Shown piece by piece: positions 1 to 6,076 of a DNA stretch of 15,878 nt (the first letter of the stretch is position 1; each line of letters begins with the position of its first letter). Where the stretch lies: NCBI GenBank assembly GCA_003445735.1, contig DMCR01000195.1:1-15878 (forward strand), in the 5' to 3' direction. The translations under genes and the position numbers were made by a program. The notes under the pieces were generated by a model. It was given only the letters and a program-made list of their open reading frames with translations. It was not told where the DNA came from and did no database searches. Origin of the DNA: Cryomorphaceae bacterium. Its GTDB lineage: Bacteria > Bacteroidota > Bacteroidia > Flavobacteriales > Schleiferiaceae.

Positions 1-1
1 A

Positions 2-550
2 AAAGACCGAGCGTATGCCGAAAATGCATTCAGCATTAATACCGCTGGGCCTATTCCTTCTGTCGGGTTTCAATTTGACCGTCAACTCACTAAGAAAACA
101 ACTCTATCGGTTTTCTACGGGGAGGCAATTCCTGTTGACGACATTGAATTTGAAGGGGATGATGGCGCCACTTACTTGGGGACATTTGCAGATGAAAGTA
201 GCTGGTCGGGGATGATCATTAGTTATCGTCCGATTGAGGCGCTCCAAGCTTTTAGATTAAGTGCTGGATTAGGGGTAGGCTCTTTGAATGGCTTCTTAGA
301 CGATTCTGATGGCAATAGCTATCACTGGGTCGATGGAGGAACTTTTACCTTCACTGGTATTGGGTATGGTCTGCGCCCGGTTAAAGGTCTGCGACTAGGG
401 GTTGATATTGGAGTCATTAAAACCGGAGGAGGTGTTGTATACTCCAACTGGCAAGCAACGGGAGCCGCTGCAAGAACATTAGAGCTTCAACGTCTTTTTG
501 CAGGGGGTTGGTATCCAAACCTTCAGTTCACTGCAGGTTGGGGATTCTAA
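2..550 (+). CDS. Outer-membrane beta-barrel protein, C-terminal part (5' partial)
   Basis: The reading frame is open from base 2 to the stop at 548-550, so the gene begins left of the window and at least 182 residues are seen. The translation is rich in alternating hydrophobic and polar stretches with glycine and aromatic residues, and it ends in TAGWGF. A terminal phenylalanine on a last amphipathic strand is the usual signature of an outer-membrane barrel recognised by the BAM machinery. Strand-like segments include FSINTAGPIPSVGFQF near the left edge and GLRLGVDIGVIK near the middle. I infer an outer-membrane porin-like or PorP/SprF-like barrel, but the family cannot be named from this fragment. 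An ATG at 209 and one at 15 in another frame are not its start. It is followed directly by a strong hairpin terminator. Confidence 0.75.
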   Translation, partial: KDRAYAENAFSINTAGPIPSVGFQFDRQLTKKTTLSVFYGEAIPVDDIEFEGDDGATYLGTFADESSWSGMIISYRPIEALQAFRLSAGLGVGSLNGFLDDSDGNSYHWVDGGTFTFTGIGYGLRPVKGLRLGVDIGVIKTGGGVVYSNWQATGAAARTLELQRLFAGGWYPNLQFTAGWGF

Positions 551-560
551 TCTTAACATG

Positions 561-592
561 AAAAAGCCCGGCGCAATGCGCCGGGCTTTTTT
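561..592. terminator. Bidirectional intrinsic terminator
   Basis: A nine-base GC-rich stem, GCCCGGCGC (566-574) pairing with GCGCCGGGC (578-586), closes a three-base AAT loop. It is flanked by five A on the left and six T on the right, so the same hairpin has a U-tract on either strand. It lies between two convergent genes (stop at 550 on + and stop at 609 on -) and probably serves both. Confidence 0.9.
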
Positions 593-608
593 ATGTGCTT
601 CGCAAGCT

Positions 609-1028
609 CTAGGCTGTTACTTCAATCTTATCTGAAAGAATCAAATATATCGCTATTAGCGGCAGTGCCGCTAAAAGCCCGTGAATGTACATGGCAAATT
701 CAGGAATATAATCGACTGTTGTAGCATAGTAAACAGCAAAGCCGTTGATAACAGAAAGAGTCGCGTTAATCTTAACCCCTGCGCTCTTGGCAAGCTTGCT
801 TCCGTCATAATTCACCTTATTTGGTATGGTCACAATAGCCTGAATTAACCAAAGCGCAGCCATGGCTAGGTTTTCGGCGTTATTTGATTCGGCGAACAAA
901 CCTAATTGGTCCCAAACCACCACAATACCGAAAACGAAGTATCCTACATTGTATAGTACGCGGTTTTTGGTAAAGACGCCGTATAATGTAACTAATACTC
1001 CTAGAAGTACGACAATCATCATAATCAT
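609..1028 (-). CDS. Small multi-pass membrane protein, unknown function
   Basis: The 139-residue product is strongly hydrophobic, with about four or five membrane segments (roughly residues 3-19, 25-44, 51-69, 85-102 and 110-131) and short loops. A central hydrophilic stretch around residues 70-84 contains NKVNYDGSKLAK. I recognise no family motif or catalytic residue. The start is the first of three closely spaced ATG codons (residues M1, M3, M4), so the exact start is uncertain by a few residues. It lies 12 bases downstream of the other membrane gene (1041-1448) on the same strand. The two are probably co-transcribed and end at the 561-592 hairpin. The function is unknown. Confidence 0.75.
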   Translation of the reverse strand: MIMMIVVLLGVLVTLYGVFTKNRVLYNVGYFVFGIVVVWDQLGLFAESNNAENLAMAALWLIQAIVTIPNKVNYDGSKLAKSAGVKINATLSVINGFAVYYATTVDYIPEFAMYIHGLLAALPLIAIYLILSDKIEVTA

Positions 1029-1040
1029 TGTAATCGCTTT

Positions 1041-1448
1041 TTAGTTACTAAACTTTCCTAGTCCAAAACCACATGCGGCACCTAATACCGCTCCCATAAC
1101 TGCAGAAATTACGGTATCTACAGCCGCAAAGTTTAAGTCCATGGTGTTATACATGGCAAGCATCTGTGTGTTGAACGCTAAAAACAGCAATCCCATAAAC
1201 CATGCACCTGCTTTTGCGCCAGATGCAGCTGTGGAAATGCCCATACGATCAAATGAAATTGTAGTAAGCAATGAGATAACAATCATATTAGCTATTCCCA
1301 TTGTCATATCTGGCTCGGTCTTAATCGCATCAGGAAATGCTGCCGCCATTTCAGCCATGGCGTCCATATAATATAGGGCGCCGCCTACGGTGAACATTAC
1401 GAACCCCGCAATCACAACCAATAATGTGGTCAATAGAACTTTTTTCAT
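1041..1448 (-). CDS. Small four-helix membrane protein, unknown function
   Basis: The 135-residue product begins MKKVLLTTLL and has about four hydrophobic segments (residues 5-25, 50-68, 80-100 and 107-132). The last is glycine- and alanine-rich (AVMGAVLGAACGFGLGKF), which suggests close helix packing. The first helix could be an uncleaved anchor; I see no clear signal peptidase or lipobox site. It heads a probable two-gene unit with the membrane protein that follows 12 bases downstream. It is divergent from the small-ORF/FAD oxidoreductase unit, and the 129-base gap 1449-1577 must carry both promoters. I cannot name the family confidently. DUF1761-like four-helix proteins have a similar layout, but I would not assign it without a profile search. 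Confidence 0.75.
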   Translation of the reverse strand: MKKVLLTTLLVVIAGFVMFTVGGALYYMDAMAEMAAAFPDAIKTEPDMTMGIANMIVISLLTTISFDRMGISTAASGAKAGAWFMGLLFLAFNTQMLAMYNTMDLNFAAVDTVISAVMGAVLGAACGFGLGKFSN

Positions 1449-1548
1449 AGTGTAAAGAGTGTTTGTTTGTCATAAGATACTACGTTTAATTCATTAAATA
1501 CATACCTCTGTGATTAGTTTTTAATAACAGTAAACTTTCGTGAGTTTG

Positions 1549-1556
1549 TACCTTAG
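1549..1556 (+). promoter_or_regulatory. Possible -7 element (TAnnTTTG-like) for the small ORF/FAD oxidoreductase unit
   Basis: TACCTTAG differs at one position from the Bacteroidetes -7 consensus TAnnTTTG. It would place a start site near 1563, about 15 bases before the ATG at 1578. I found no convincing -33 TTTG at the expected spacing, so this is weak. Confidence 0.25.
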
Positions 1557-1577
1557 AGCTTTGAAAAGATAGACGCT

Positions 1578-1694
1578 ATGAAAAGCTTGAATGAAAACGG
1601 GCTCGCATTTACTCTGATTGCCGTGACCATCGACAGCTTATGCACTGAAGGTGCCGAAGCAAAGATTAGCGTGATTAAAATCAAGAAAGATTAG
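1578..1694 (+). CDS. 38-residue ORF overlapping the FAD oxidoreductase start, unknown function
   Basis: ATG at 1578 opens a 38-codon frame ending at TAG 1692-1694, and the last G of the stop is the first base of the GTG start of the next gene (TAGTG overlap). The peptide begins MKSLNENGLAFTLIAVTI and ends in a lysine-rich tail (ISVIKIKKD). It has a mildly hydrophobic N-terminal half that is too short and too polar for a clear membrane helix. The one-base stop/start overlap is the typical geometry of translational coupling. It could be a real small protein, a leader peptide that sets translation of the oxidoreductase, or a remnant of a larger gene. I recognise no family. Conservation of the peptide next to the oxidoreductase in relatives would settle it. 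Confidence 0.5.
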   Translation: MKSLNENGLAFTLIAVTIDSLCTEGAEAKISVIKIKKD

Positions 1695-2803
1695 TGCAAA
1701 GCTATTGGGAACGTGAAACGCTGCGCCACTTCGATCTCATTATCGTTGGTGGCGGGATAGTAGGCCTTAGTACGGGATTGTTTTACGCGGAATCACATCC
1801 TAATGCACGCATCGCAATTTTGGAACGAGGCTTCTTTCCGGAGGGGGCTTCGACCAAAAACGCAGGGTTCGCCTGCTTTGGCTCCATCGCGGAGCTGGAG
1901 CACGATCTAGAACATTTGGGGGCGGAACGCACTGTGGAATTGGTCCTAAAGCGATTCTCAGGTTTACAGCTGCTGCGGCAAACGTTCGGCGATCAGGAGA
2001 TAGACTACCGCGAAGTGGGCGGATACGAATTGTGCTTTGAGGCTCCTGATTTAGAGCGCATCAACTTCTTCAACAATCTGCTCGAACCTTCCTTGGGACA
2101 GCGTCCTTATTCGGTGATCGAAAATGGTGATTTTGGGTTTTCTGACCGTGTGAAGTTTATGATTAAAAACACCCTCGAGGGAACCATTGATACGGGTAAA
2201 ATGATGGGGGTGTTGCAGCGGAAAGTGGGCCTGTTAGGCGTTCAAACTTTCACCCAAAGCGCCGTTACAAAGATTGAAGATAGGGACCGCGGAAAGATCG
2301 TTCGCGTTGAAACCGCAAGCGGTCCAATCGAGCTCTTGGCCCAACAAGTGGCGCTGTGCACCAATGCTTTTTCGAAAGACTTTTTGCCCGAGGCCGACGT
2401 GCAGCCGGGCCGAGGAATGGTGCTGGTCACCAAGCCAAATCCTGCGTTTGATTGGGAAGGATCCTTTCATTACCACGACGGATATCATTATTTCAGAACC
2501 GTGGACGGCCGATTGCTTTTGGGCGGGGGGCGCCAACTCGATCGTGAGGGCGAGGCCACCACTGAAGCTGGTATAAATGATAGCATAAAAGCCCAATTAC
2601 TGGCCGACATCAAAAGCTTTATTGCCCCCAACATTGCATTTGAAGTTGATCTGTGCTGGTCCGGCACCATGGCCTTTGGCGCGGATAAAAACCCAATCGT
2701 TCAACGCATAGATGATTGCACCGTGGCCGGCATAAGGCTCGGAGGTATGGGCGTGGCCATAGGTATGGGCGTCGGAAAAGAATTGACGGGGTTATTATCG
2801 TGA
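1694..2803 (+). CDS. DAO-family FAD-dependent oxidoreductase
   Basis: This 369-residue protein has the FAD-binding Rossmann motif GGGIVG at residues 19-24 (G19, G21, G24). E44, in AILERG at the end of the second strand, is the position that usually contacts the ADP ribose. It also has the family-typical ASTKNAGFACFGS segment (about 53-65), a substrate-domain stretch with HYFRTVDGRLLLGGG, and a C-terminal GMGVAIGMGVGK helix start that closes the flavin site. This layout matches the D-amino-acid oxidase/glycine oxidase superfamily (PF01266), which oxidises amines or amino acids. The substrate cannot be read from sequence. There is no signal peptide, so it is cytosolic. The start is GTG at 1694: an in-frame TAA at 1676-1678 excludes anything much longer, and the GTG overlaps the stop of the 38-codon ORF upstream. 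Confidence 0.85.
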   Translation: MQSYWERETLRHFDLIIVGGGIVGLSTGLFYAESHPNARIAILERGFFPEGASTKNAGFACFGSIAELEHDLEHLGAERTVELVLKRFSGLQLLRQTFGDQEIDYREVGGYELCFEAPDLERINFFNNLLEPSLGQRPYSVIENGDFGFSDRVKFMIKNTLEGTIDTGKMMGVLQRKVGLLGVQTFTQSAVTKIEDRDRGKIVRVETASGPIELLAQQVALCTNAFSKDFLPEADVQPGRGMVLVTKPNPAFDWEGSFHYHDGYHYFRTVDGRLLLGGGRQLDREGEATTEAGINDSIKAQLLADIKSFIAPNIAFEVDLCWSGTMAFGADKNPIVQRIDDCTVAGIRLGGMGVAIGMGVGKELTGLLS

Positions 2804-2926
2804 TAAGTTATTAAGGGTTTGTTTATAAGTTTCTATGCATCAGACCGTTAATTGACACAGACCTTACAAAAACGTTACAAATCTAATTCTGCATATTGTT
2901 ACTTCGATAAAACAATTGGGAACATT

Positions 2927-3079
2927 ATGACAGCATTCTCTTCAAACACAGATCACTTCATCAAACAAAGGATGATGGTTTATTTACGCGAACAAGGCTT
3001 CAACTTCTACCAGAGCGCCGTCCTCTTAAAGTTAACACAACAAGAGCGCGATATACTCAGTCAAGACTGGACAGAATAA
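2927..3079 (+). CDS. 50-residue basic/helical small protein, unknown function
   Basis: I start this at ATG 2927, giving a 50-residue peptide that begins MTAFSSNTDHFIKQRMMVYL and ends SQDWTE. An in-frame TTG at 2852 would add 25 residues of lysine- and tyrosine-rich, less structured sequence and is less likely. The peptide reads as two or three helices (HFIKQRMMVYLREQG, FYQSAVLLKL, TQQERDILSQDW). The F-Y-Q-S-A-V-L-L-K-L segment followed by TQQERDIL is loosely reminiscent of a helix-turn-helix half, but the protein is too short for a confident DNA-binding call. It stands alone: the FAD oxidoreductase ends 123 bases upstream, and the DUF2490-like gene converges on it from downstream. The function is unknown. 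Confidence 0.55.
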   Translation: MTAFSSNTDHFIKQRMMVYLREQGFNFYQSAVLLKLTQQERDILSQDWTE

Positions 3080-3164
3080 CTACAGGAATTATGAAAAATC
3101 TATGTTGCTTAAGCAGGTATCTACTTAATCGAATGTGACTCGGTGGACGCTGTGCTATAAAAGT

Positions 3165-3803
3165 TTAAAATCGAATAGAGGTCTGCAATACGTGGGCGTG
3201 CGTCCCGGTATTACTTATGTCTCTTTGGTAGAAATACCCAACGCCTAATTTTTTACCCGCTACTTTCGAATCCGAACCAACTCCTAAACGGAGTGCTCTG
3301 TCGAAATTTGGATTGCCAGAAGCAAAAAGCTCGACCTCAAACGTGGGATCCCATTTGAAATTTTTGATGGGGTAATCATATTGCATACGCAACCTCCCCG
3401 TAAACTTGTTATTGCCTGAGCCGGTAAGTATGGCGCGCTGCTGGAGTGCATAACGGAAGTGTAGATCACCTTTGGCGAGATCAATATGCTGCGACGCATA
3501 AAATTGAGCACGAACTCTGTGAAAAGACCCTTGCGTTGCACCCTTCATATCGAAAACCATATAATGCCTGAGCTCTAGACCTAGATCCCAGTTCTTATTA
3601 ATCTCACGACCAAACTGGGCCTCCGTAATCCAACGGTCGTGGCTCAAGGTTGAAGTGCGGTATTGACCGCTCACCGTCAGTGAAAGTTCTTTGCTAAGAT
3701 CCGCTTTCATTCCCATCTTAAACCATACCCCCTGGTCTGTCGCACTCTGGCCAAAGGCCATTATACCTATGAACAGAGCCATGAATAAAAGCTTACTCTT
3801 CAT
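3165..3803 (-). CDS. DUF2490-like outer-membrane protein
   Basis: Starting at ATG 3803, the 212-residue product begins with a signal peptide (MKSKLLFMALFIGIMAFGQS, cleavage around the GQS end). It continues as an antiparallel beta-strand pattern ending in QTSIRF, with the terminal phenylalanine of outer-membrane barrels. Features shared with DUF2490 (PF10677) proteins include the early VWFKMGMKADLSKELSL and QYRTST strands, the repeated E-L-R-H-Y-M type strands, and R-M-Q-Y-D-Y-P-I followed by the P-T-F-E-V-E-L-F strand. An 11-residue longer start (3836) would place charged residues before the signal peptide and is rejected. The ATG lies inside the end of the DUF4956 gene (11-base overlap), so the two are translationally linked. 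DUF2490 proteins are predicted outer-membrane barrels of unknown role. Confidence 0.8.
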   Translation of the reverse strand: MKSKLLFMALFIGIMAFGQSATDQGVWFKMGMKADLSKELSLTVSGQYRTSTLSHDRWITEAQFGREINKNWDLGLELRHYMVFDMKGATQGSFHRVRAQFYASQHIDLAKGDLHFRYALQQRAILTGSGNNKFTGRLRMQYDYPIKNFKWDPTFEVELFASGNPNFDRALRLGVGSDSKVAGKKLGVGYFYQRDISNTGTHAHVLQTSIRF

Positions 3804-4386
3804 AGAATAGTTGAATTTGAGCTGTTCCGAGGGCATAGTCCACTTTAGAAACTTGGACCCGGATCACCTGAATCCCCATTTGCAATTCAAGTGCCTTTAC
3901 CTTCGCTTCCAAAGCTGATTTTTCCAATTCTACCACAGGCACCGATACGTTTAATTTACGTTGATTTGGCTTGGCCTCCTCCCTCAATAAAAACTTCTCG
4001 AGCAAATAAATAAAGGCCAACACCAAAACGTTAATCACCGCCATCTCCATCCAACCTTCCGGCTGAGAAGACAATGCGTTGATCAGAGCAATACCTATGG
4101 TCGCAAATAAATAGGTCATCTCCTGCGGGCGCAATGGCTCGGTGCGATAACGTACAATGCCAAAGACGGCGAACATTCCGATCGCCATACCGATCTGCAT
4201 GTCAAAAGATCGAAGGGTGTGCGACAGGAAGAACACCACCACAGAAATGATGAAAAAGCTGTAGACATTCTTACGGGATTCCGGGCCGTGCTTGCTCACA
4301 ATTCGCATGAGTACAAGGTTAAAAACCAATGTGAGCGCAAAGCGCAAGAGCAATTCTAAAAGCGCGTTTTCTGAGAAGGCAGGCAT
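3793..4386 (-). CDS. DUF4956 integral membrane protein
   Basis: The 197-residue product has about five membrane segments (residues 12-30, 41-58, 64-80, 92-107 and 113-133) and a soluble C-terminal domain (about 140-197) with a charged helix and a final beta segment. The loop GIVRYRTEPLRPQEMTYLF (76-94), followed by GIALINAL, is the hallmark of the DUF4956 family (PF16316). In that family an arginine-rich cytosolic loop precedes an EMTYLF helix. Members often sit beside VTC-like polyphosphate polymerase domains or CotH-like proteins; here the partner is the DUF2490-like barrel it overlaps. The biochemical role is unknown. A -7-like TATATTTA (4408-4415) lies 22 bases upstream of the ATG. The gene is divergent from the small peptide at 4561. 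Confidence 0.85.
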   Translation of the reverse strand: MPAFSENALLELLLRFALTLVFNLVLMRIVSKHGPESRKNVYSFFIISVVVFFLSHTLRSFDMQIGMAIGMFAVFGIVRYRTEPLRPQEMTYLFATIGIALINALSSQPEGWMEMAVINVLVLAFIYLLEKFLLREEAKPNQRKLNVSVPVVELEKSALEAKVKALELQMGIQVIRVQVSKVDYALGTAQIQLFYEE

Positions 4387-4407
4387 AAATTATGTGTTAG
4401 TTCAGTG

Positions 4408-4415
4408 TAAATATA
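4408..4415 (-). promoter_or_regulatory. Possible -7 element for the DUF4956/DUF2490 pair
   Basis: Read on the minus strand, the bases are TATATTTA, one mismatch from TAnnTTTG. A start site near 4400 would leave a leader of about 14 bases before ATG 4386. A TTG (in TTGACTTC) lies 13 bases upstream, too close for the usual 19-21 base spacing, so support is limited. Confidence 0.3.
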
Positions 4416-4560
4416 AAGGGAATGAAGTCAATCACTGCGACTAATTGAATTTCCTTCGCTTACATCGTGAGTAGCGATTGAAATGGATTCGGAAATAGGC
4501 ACGTTGCAATAGGGCAATTCCACAGATGAGGCGTATTTTGCAGCCGTAAATACAACACGT

Positions 4561-4698
4561 ATGATTACTCCACTTTTGTACATCGGCCCTGGTCTAGGCC
4601 TAGGTGCTGGCATCTTGATTGCCTTGGTGCTTTTGCTCATTGTTTTCGCTTTCGGCTACCGCATTTGGTACGGCATCAAGAAAGCACGTAAAAAGTAA
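4561..4698 (+). CDS. 45-residue single-pass membrane peptide upstream of sulfotransferase
   Basis: ATG 4561 opens a 45-codon frame ending at TAA 4696-4698, immediately followed by the ATG of the sulfotransferase with no spacer. The peptide is a short N-terminus (MITPLLYIGPG), a glycine-rich stretch (GLGLGAG), one strong hydrophobic helix (ILIALVLLLIVFAF) and a very basic tail (YGIKKARKK). By the positive-inside rule the tail is cytosolic. It is a convincing coding region: the start, stop and membrane topology are clean, and it abuts the next gene. A TATTTTG at 4534-4540 could be an imperfect -7 element, with a start site near 4548. The function is unknown. It could be an accessory or anchoring subunit for the membrane sulfotransferase. 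Confidence 0.7.
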   Translation: MITPLLYIGPGLGLGAGILIALVLLLIVFAFGYRIWYGIKKARKK

Positions 4699-6045
4699 AT
4701 GTTCGAGGCGCTGCGCATAGCCTTTCCGCTGATTTCGGGGGTCATTCTCGGAATAGGGGTGCTATGGATGCAGGCTCCTTTTTTTGTCTTGGCACGCCGC
4801 AGTGCCGGCCTGCTCGACATTCTCATCTCCGACCTTGAAGAGGACGACAAATTCGCGGCGGTAAACAAAGCGACTAAAGCTACAGTAGTGGCTCTAGGGA
4901 AGACCTTGGCCTTTTTGGCCGTGGTATTGGTAGCGACCGGATGTACTTATTGGTATTTGCCTGGGATGTTTTGGGCAGATACGCTGAGTACAGGCTGGAA
5001 GTTTGGCGTGTTCACGGCGGGGACTGTGCTGCCGTTTTTCTACCCGCGTAAGCAAAAAAGTGCCTATGGCGCCATGGCCCAATTATTCCATCACCTCATC
5101 CTCGACCATTACCACATCGGCCAGGCCCTGTTAAACCGACAAATAAAAGGTGTGAAGCATCCAGTGGAGGACGGCGCGGTGAGTGCGGTGTTGGTTACCG
5201 GGCTGGCCCGGGCGGGGACAACGGCCTTAGTACGCACTTTAAGTGAGCGCGGTCCATTCCGTTCCCTAGATTACAGCAACATGCCCGTATTGCTCGCTCC
5301 AAGATTATGGGCCAAATTCTACCGCGCTAGCCGCAAAGAGCAACAAGAACGCGCGCACGGCGACGGCATCAAAGTAGGACTCGCGAGCGTGGAGGCGTTG
5401 GAGGAATATTTCTTCAAGGTTGTCACGGGCGATCGGTTTCTGAAGAAGGACCGGTTGGTGCGCCATGAGTTGAGTACCGAAGAAAACGAGCAGTACAGAA
5501 AGTATTTCAAGAGCCTATGCAAGCCCGGCGAGGTGTATTTAGCGAAGAATAATAACGCAGTGCTTAGGTTGCCGTCGCTATTGGCGCAGAACCCAGACAT
5601 GAAGGTGTTTGTTTTGGTGCGCGAGCCGCTTGAGCACGCCTACAGTTTGTACAAGCAGCACCTAAAGTTTAGCGAGGAGCAGTCGGAAGACCCGTTCGTG
5701 TTGACCTATATGAATTGGTTAGGACACCATGAGTTTGGGCAGGGCCAATTACCTTTTGACCTCGGCGGCGTTGGCGCCGGGCGCGACCGAGAGAAGTTAG
5801 ATTTTTGGTTGGAGCGTTGGGTCGAGTACTACAGCTACGCGCAAGGTTTGGGCGGAGTGGAGTTCATTCGCTATGAAGAGTTTTTAGCGCGCCCGTCTCA
5901 GGTGGTGGAGCGCATTGCCAAAGCAACGGGAATAAACATTAACGCAGAAGATATTCCGGTCTTTGAGAAAACGCCAGAGGCGCCTAGTGGATTTAGCCCT
6001 GATCTGATACTCATGGCCCAAAATCTATATGCGGGGATAGATTAA
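4699..6045 (+). CDS. Membrane-anchored sulfotransferase-domain protein
   Basis: The 448-residue protein has a C-terminal sulfotransferase domain (about 160-440). The 5'-phosphosulfate loop is VTGLARAGTTAL (166-177) and the 3'-phosphate site is FVLVREP...S (304-316). AKNNNAVLR before the latter corresponds to the usual K-N-P-x-x-L segment. PAPS-dependent sulfotransferases transfer sulfate to hydroxyls or amines of sugars, lipids or small molecules. The acceptor is not evident. Unusually, residues 1-115 hold about three hydrophobic segments (8-30, 63-85 and 102-114), so the enzyme is probably tethered at the inner membrane with the catalytic domain in the cytosol, where PAPS is made. The ATG follows the stop of the 45-residue peptide with zero bases between. 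A hairpin terminator follows. Confidence 0.85.
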   Translation: MFEALRIAFPLISGVILGIGVLWMQAPFFVLARRSAGLLDILISDLEEDDKFAAVNKATKATVVALGKTLAFLAVVLVATGCTYWYLPGMFWADTLSTGWKFGVFTAGTVLPFFYPRKQKSAYGAMAQLFHHLILDHYHIGQALLNRQIKGVKHPVEDGAVSAVLVTGLARAGTTALVRTLSERGPFRSLDYSNMPVLLAPRLWAKFYRASRKEQQERAHGDGIKVGLASVEALEEYFFKVVTGDRFLKKDRLVRHELSTEENEQYRKYFKSLCKPGEVYLAKNNNAVLRLPSLLAQNPDMKVFVLVREPLEHAYSLYKQHLKFSEEQSEDPFVLTYMNWLGHHEFGQGQLPFDLGGVGAGRDREKLDFWLERWVEYYSYAQGLGGVEFIRYEEFLARPSQVVERIAKATGININAEDIPVFEKTPEAPSGFSPDLILMAQNLYAGID

Positions 6046-6050
6046 AACCC

Positions 6051-6072
6051 CCGGCCTCCAGCCGGATTTTTT
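6051..6072. terminator. Bidirectional intrinsic terminator (short hairpin)
   Basis: A CCGGC stem (6051-6055), a CTCCA loop and GCCGG (6061-6065) are followed by ATTTTTT on the plus strand. On the minus strand the same hairpin is followed by CCC and AAAA complements (GGGTTTT), a weaker U-tract. It lies between the convergent sulfotransferase and amylase genes and probably ends both. Confidence 0.75.
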
Positions 6073-6076
6073 GTGC

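Noticed and set aside
15..215. 66-codon frame starting at ATG 15
   Set aside because: It is a shadow of the partial outer-membrane gene, whose frame (from base 2) gives the barrel-like translation and continues to 550.
2852..2880. TTGACA (2852-2857) with TTACAA (2875-2880) at 17-base spacing, resembling an E. coli sigma-70 promoter
   Set aside because: Bacteroidetes housekeeping promoters use TTTG and TAnnTTTG boxes, and no match to those exists here. Chance similarity in AT-rich intergenic DNA is likely. It also contains the rejected TTG start of the small protein.
3804..3836. Longer start for the DUF2490-like gene
   Set aside because: It would place 11 polar residues before an otherwise standard signal peptide.
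4428..4868. Two 70-codon minus-strand frames opposite the small peptide and the sulfotransferase N-terminus
   Set aside because: They are serine/arginine-rich antisense translations with no recognisable features. The plus-strand genes are better supported by topology and junctions.
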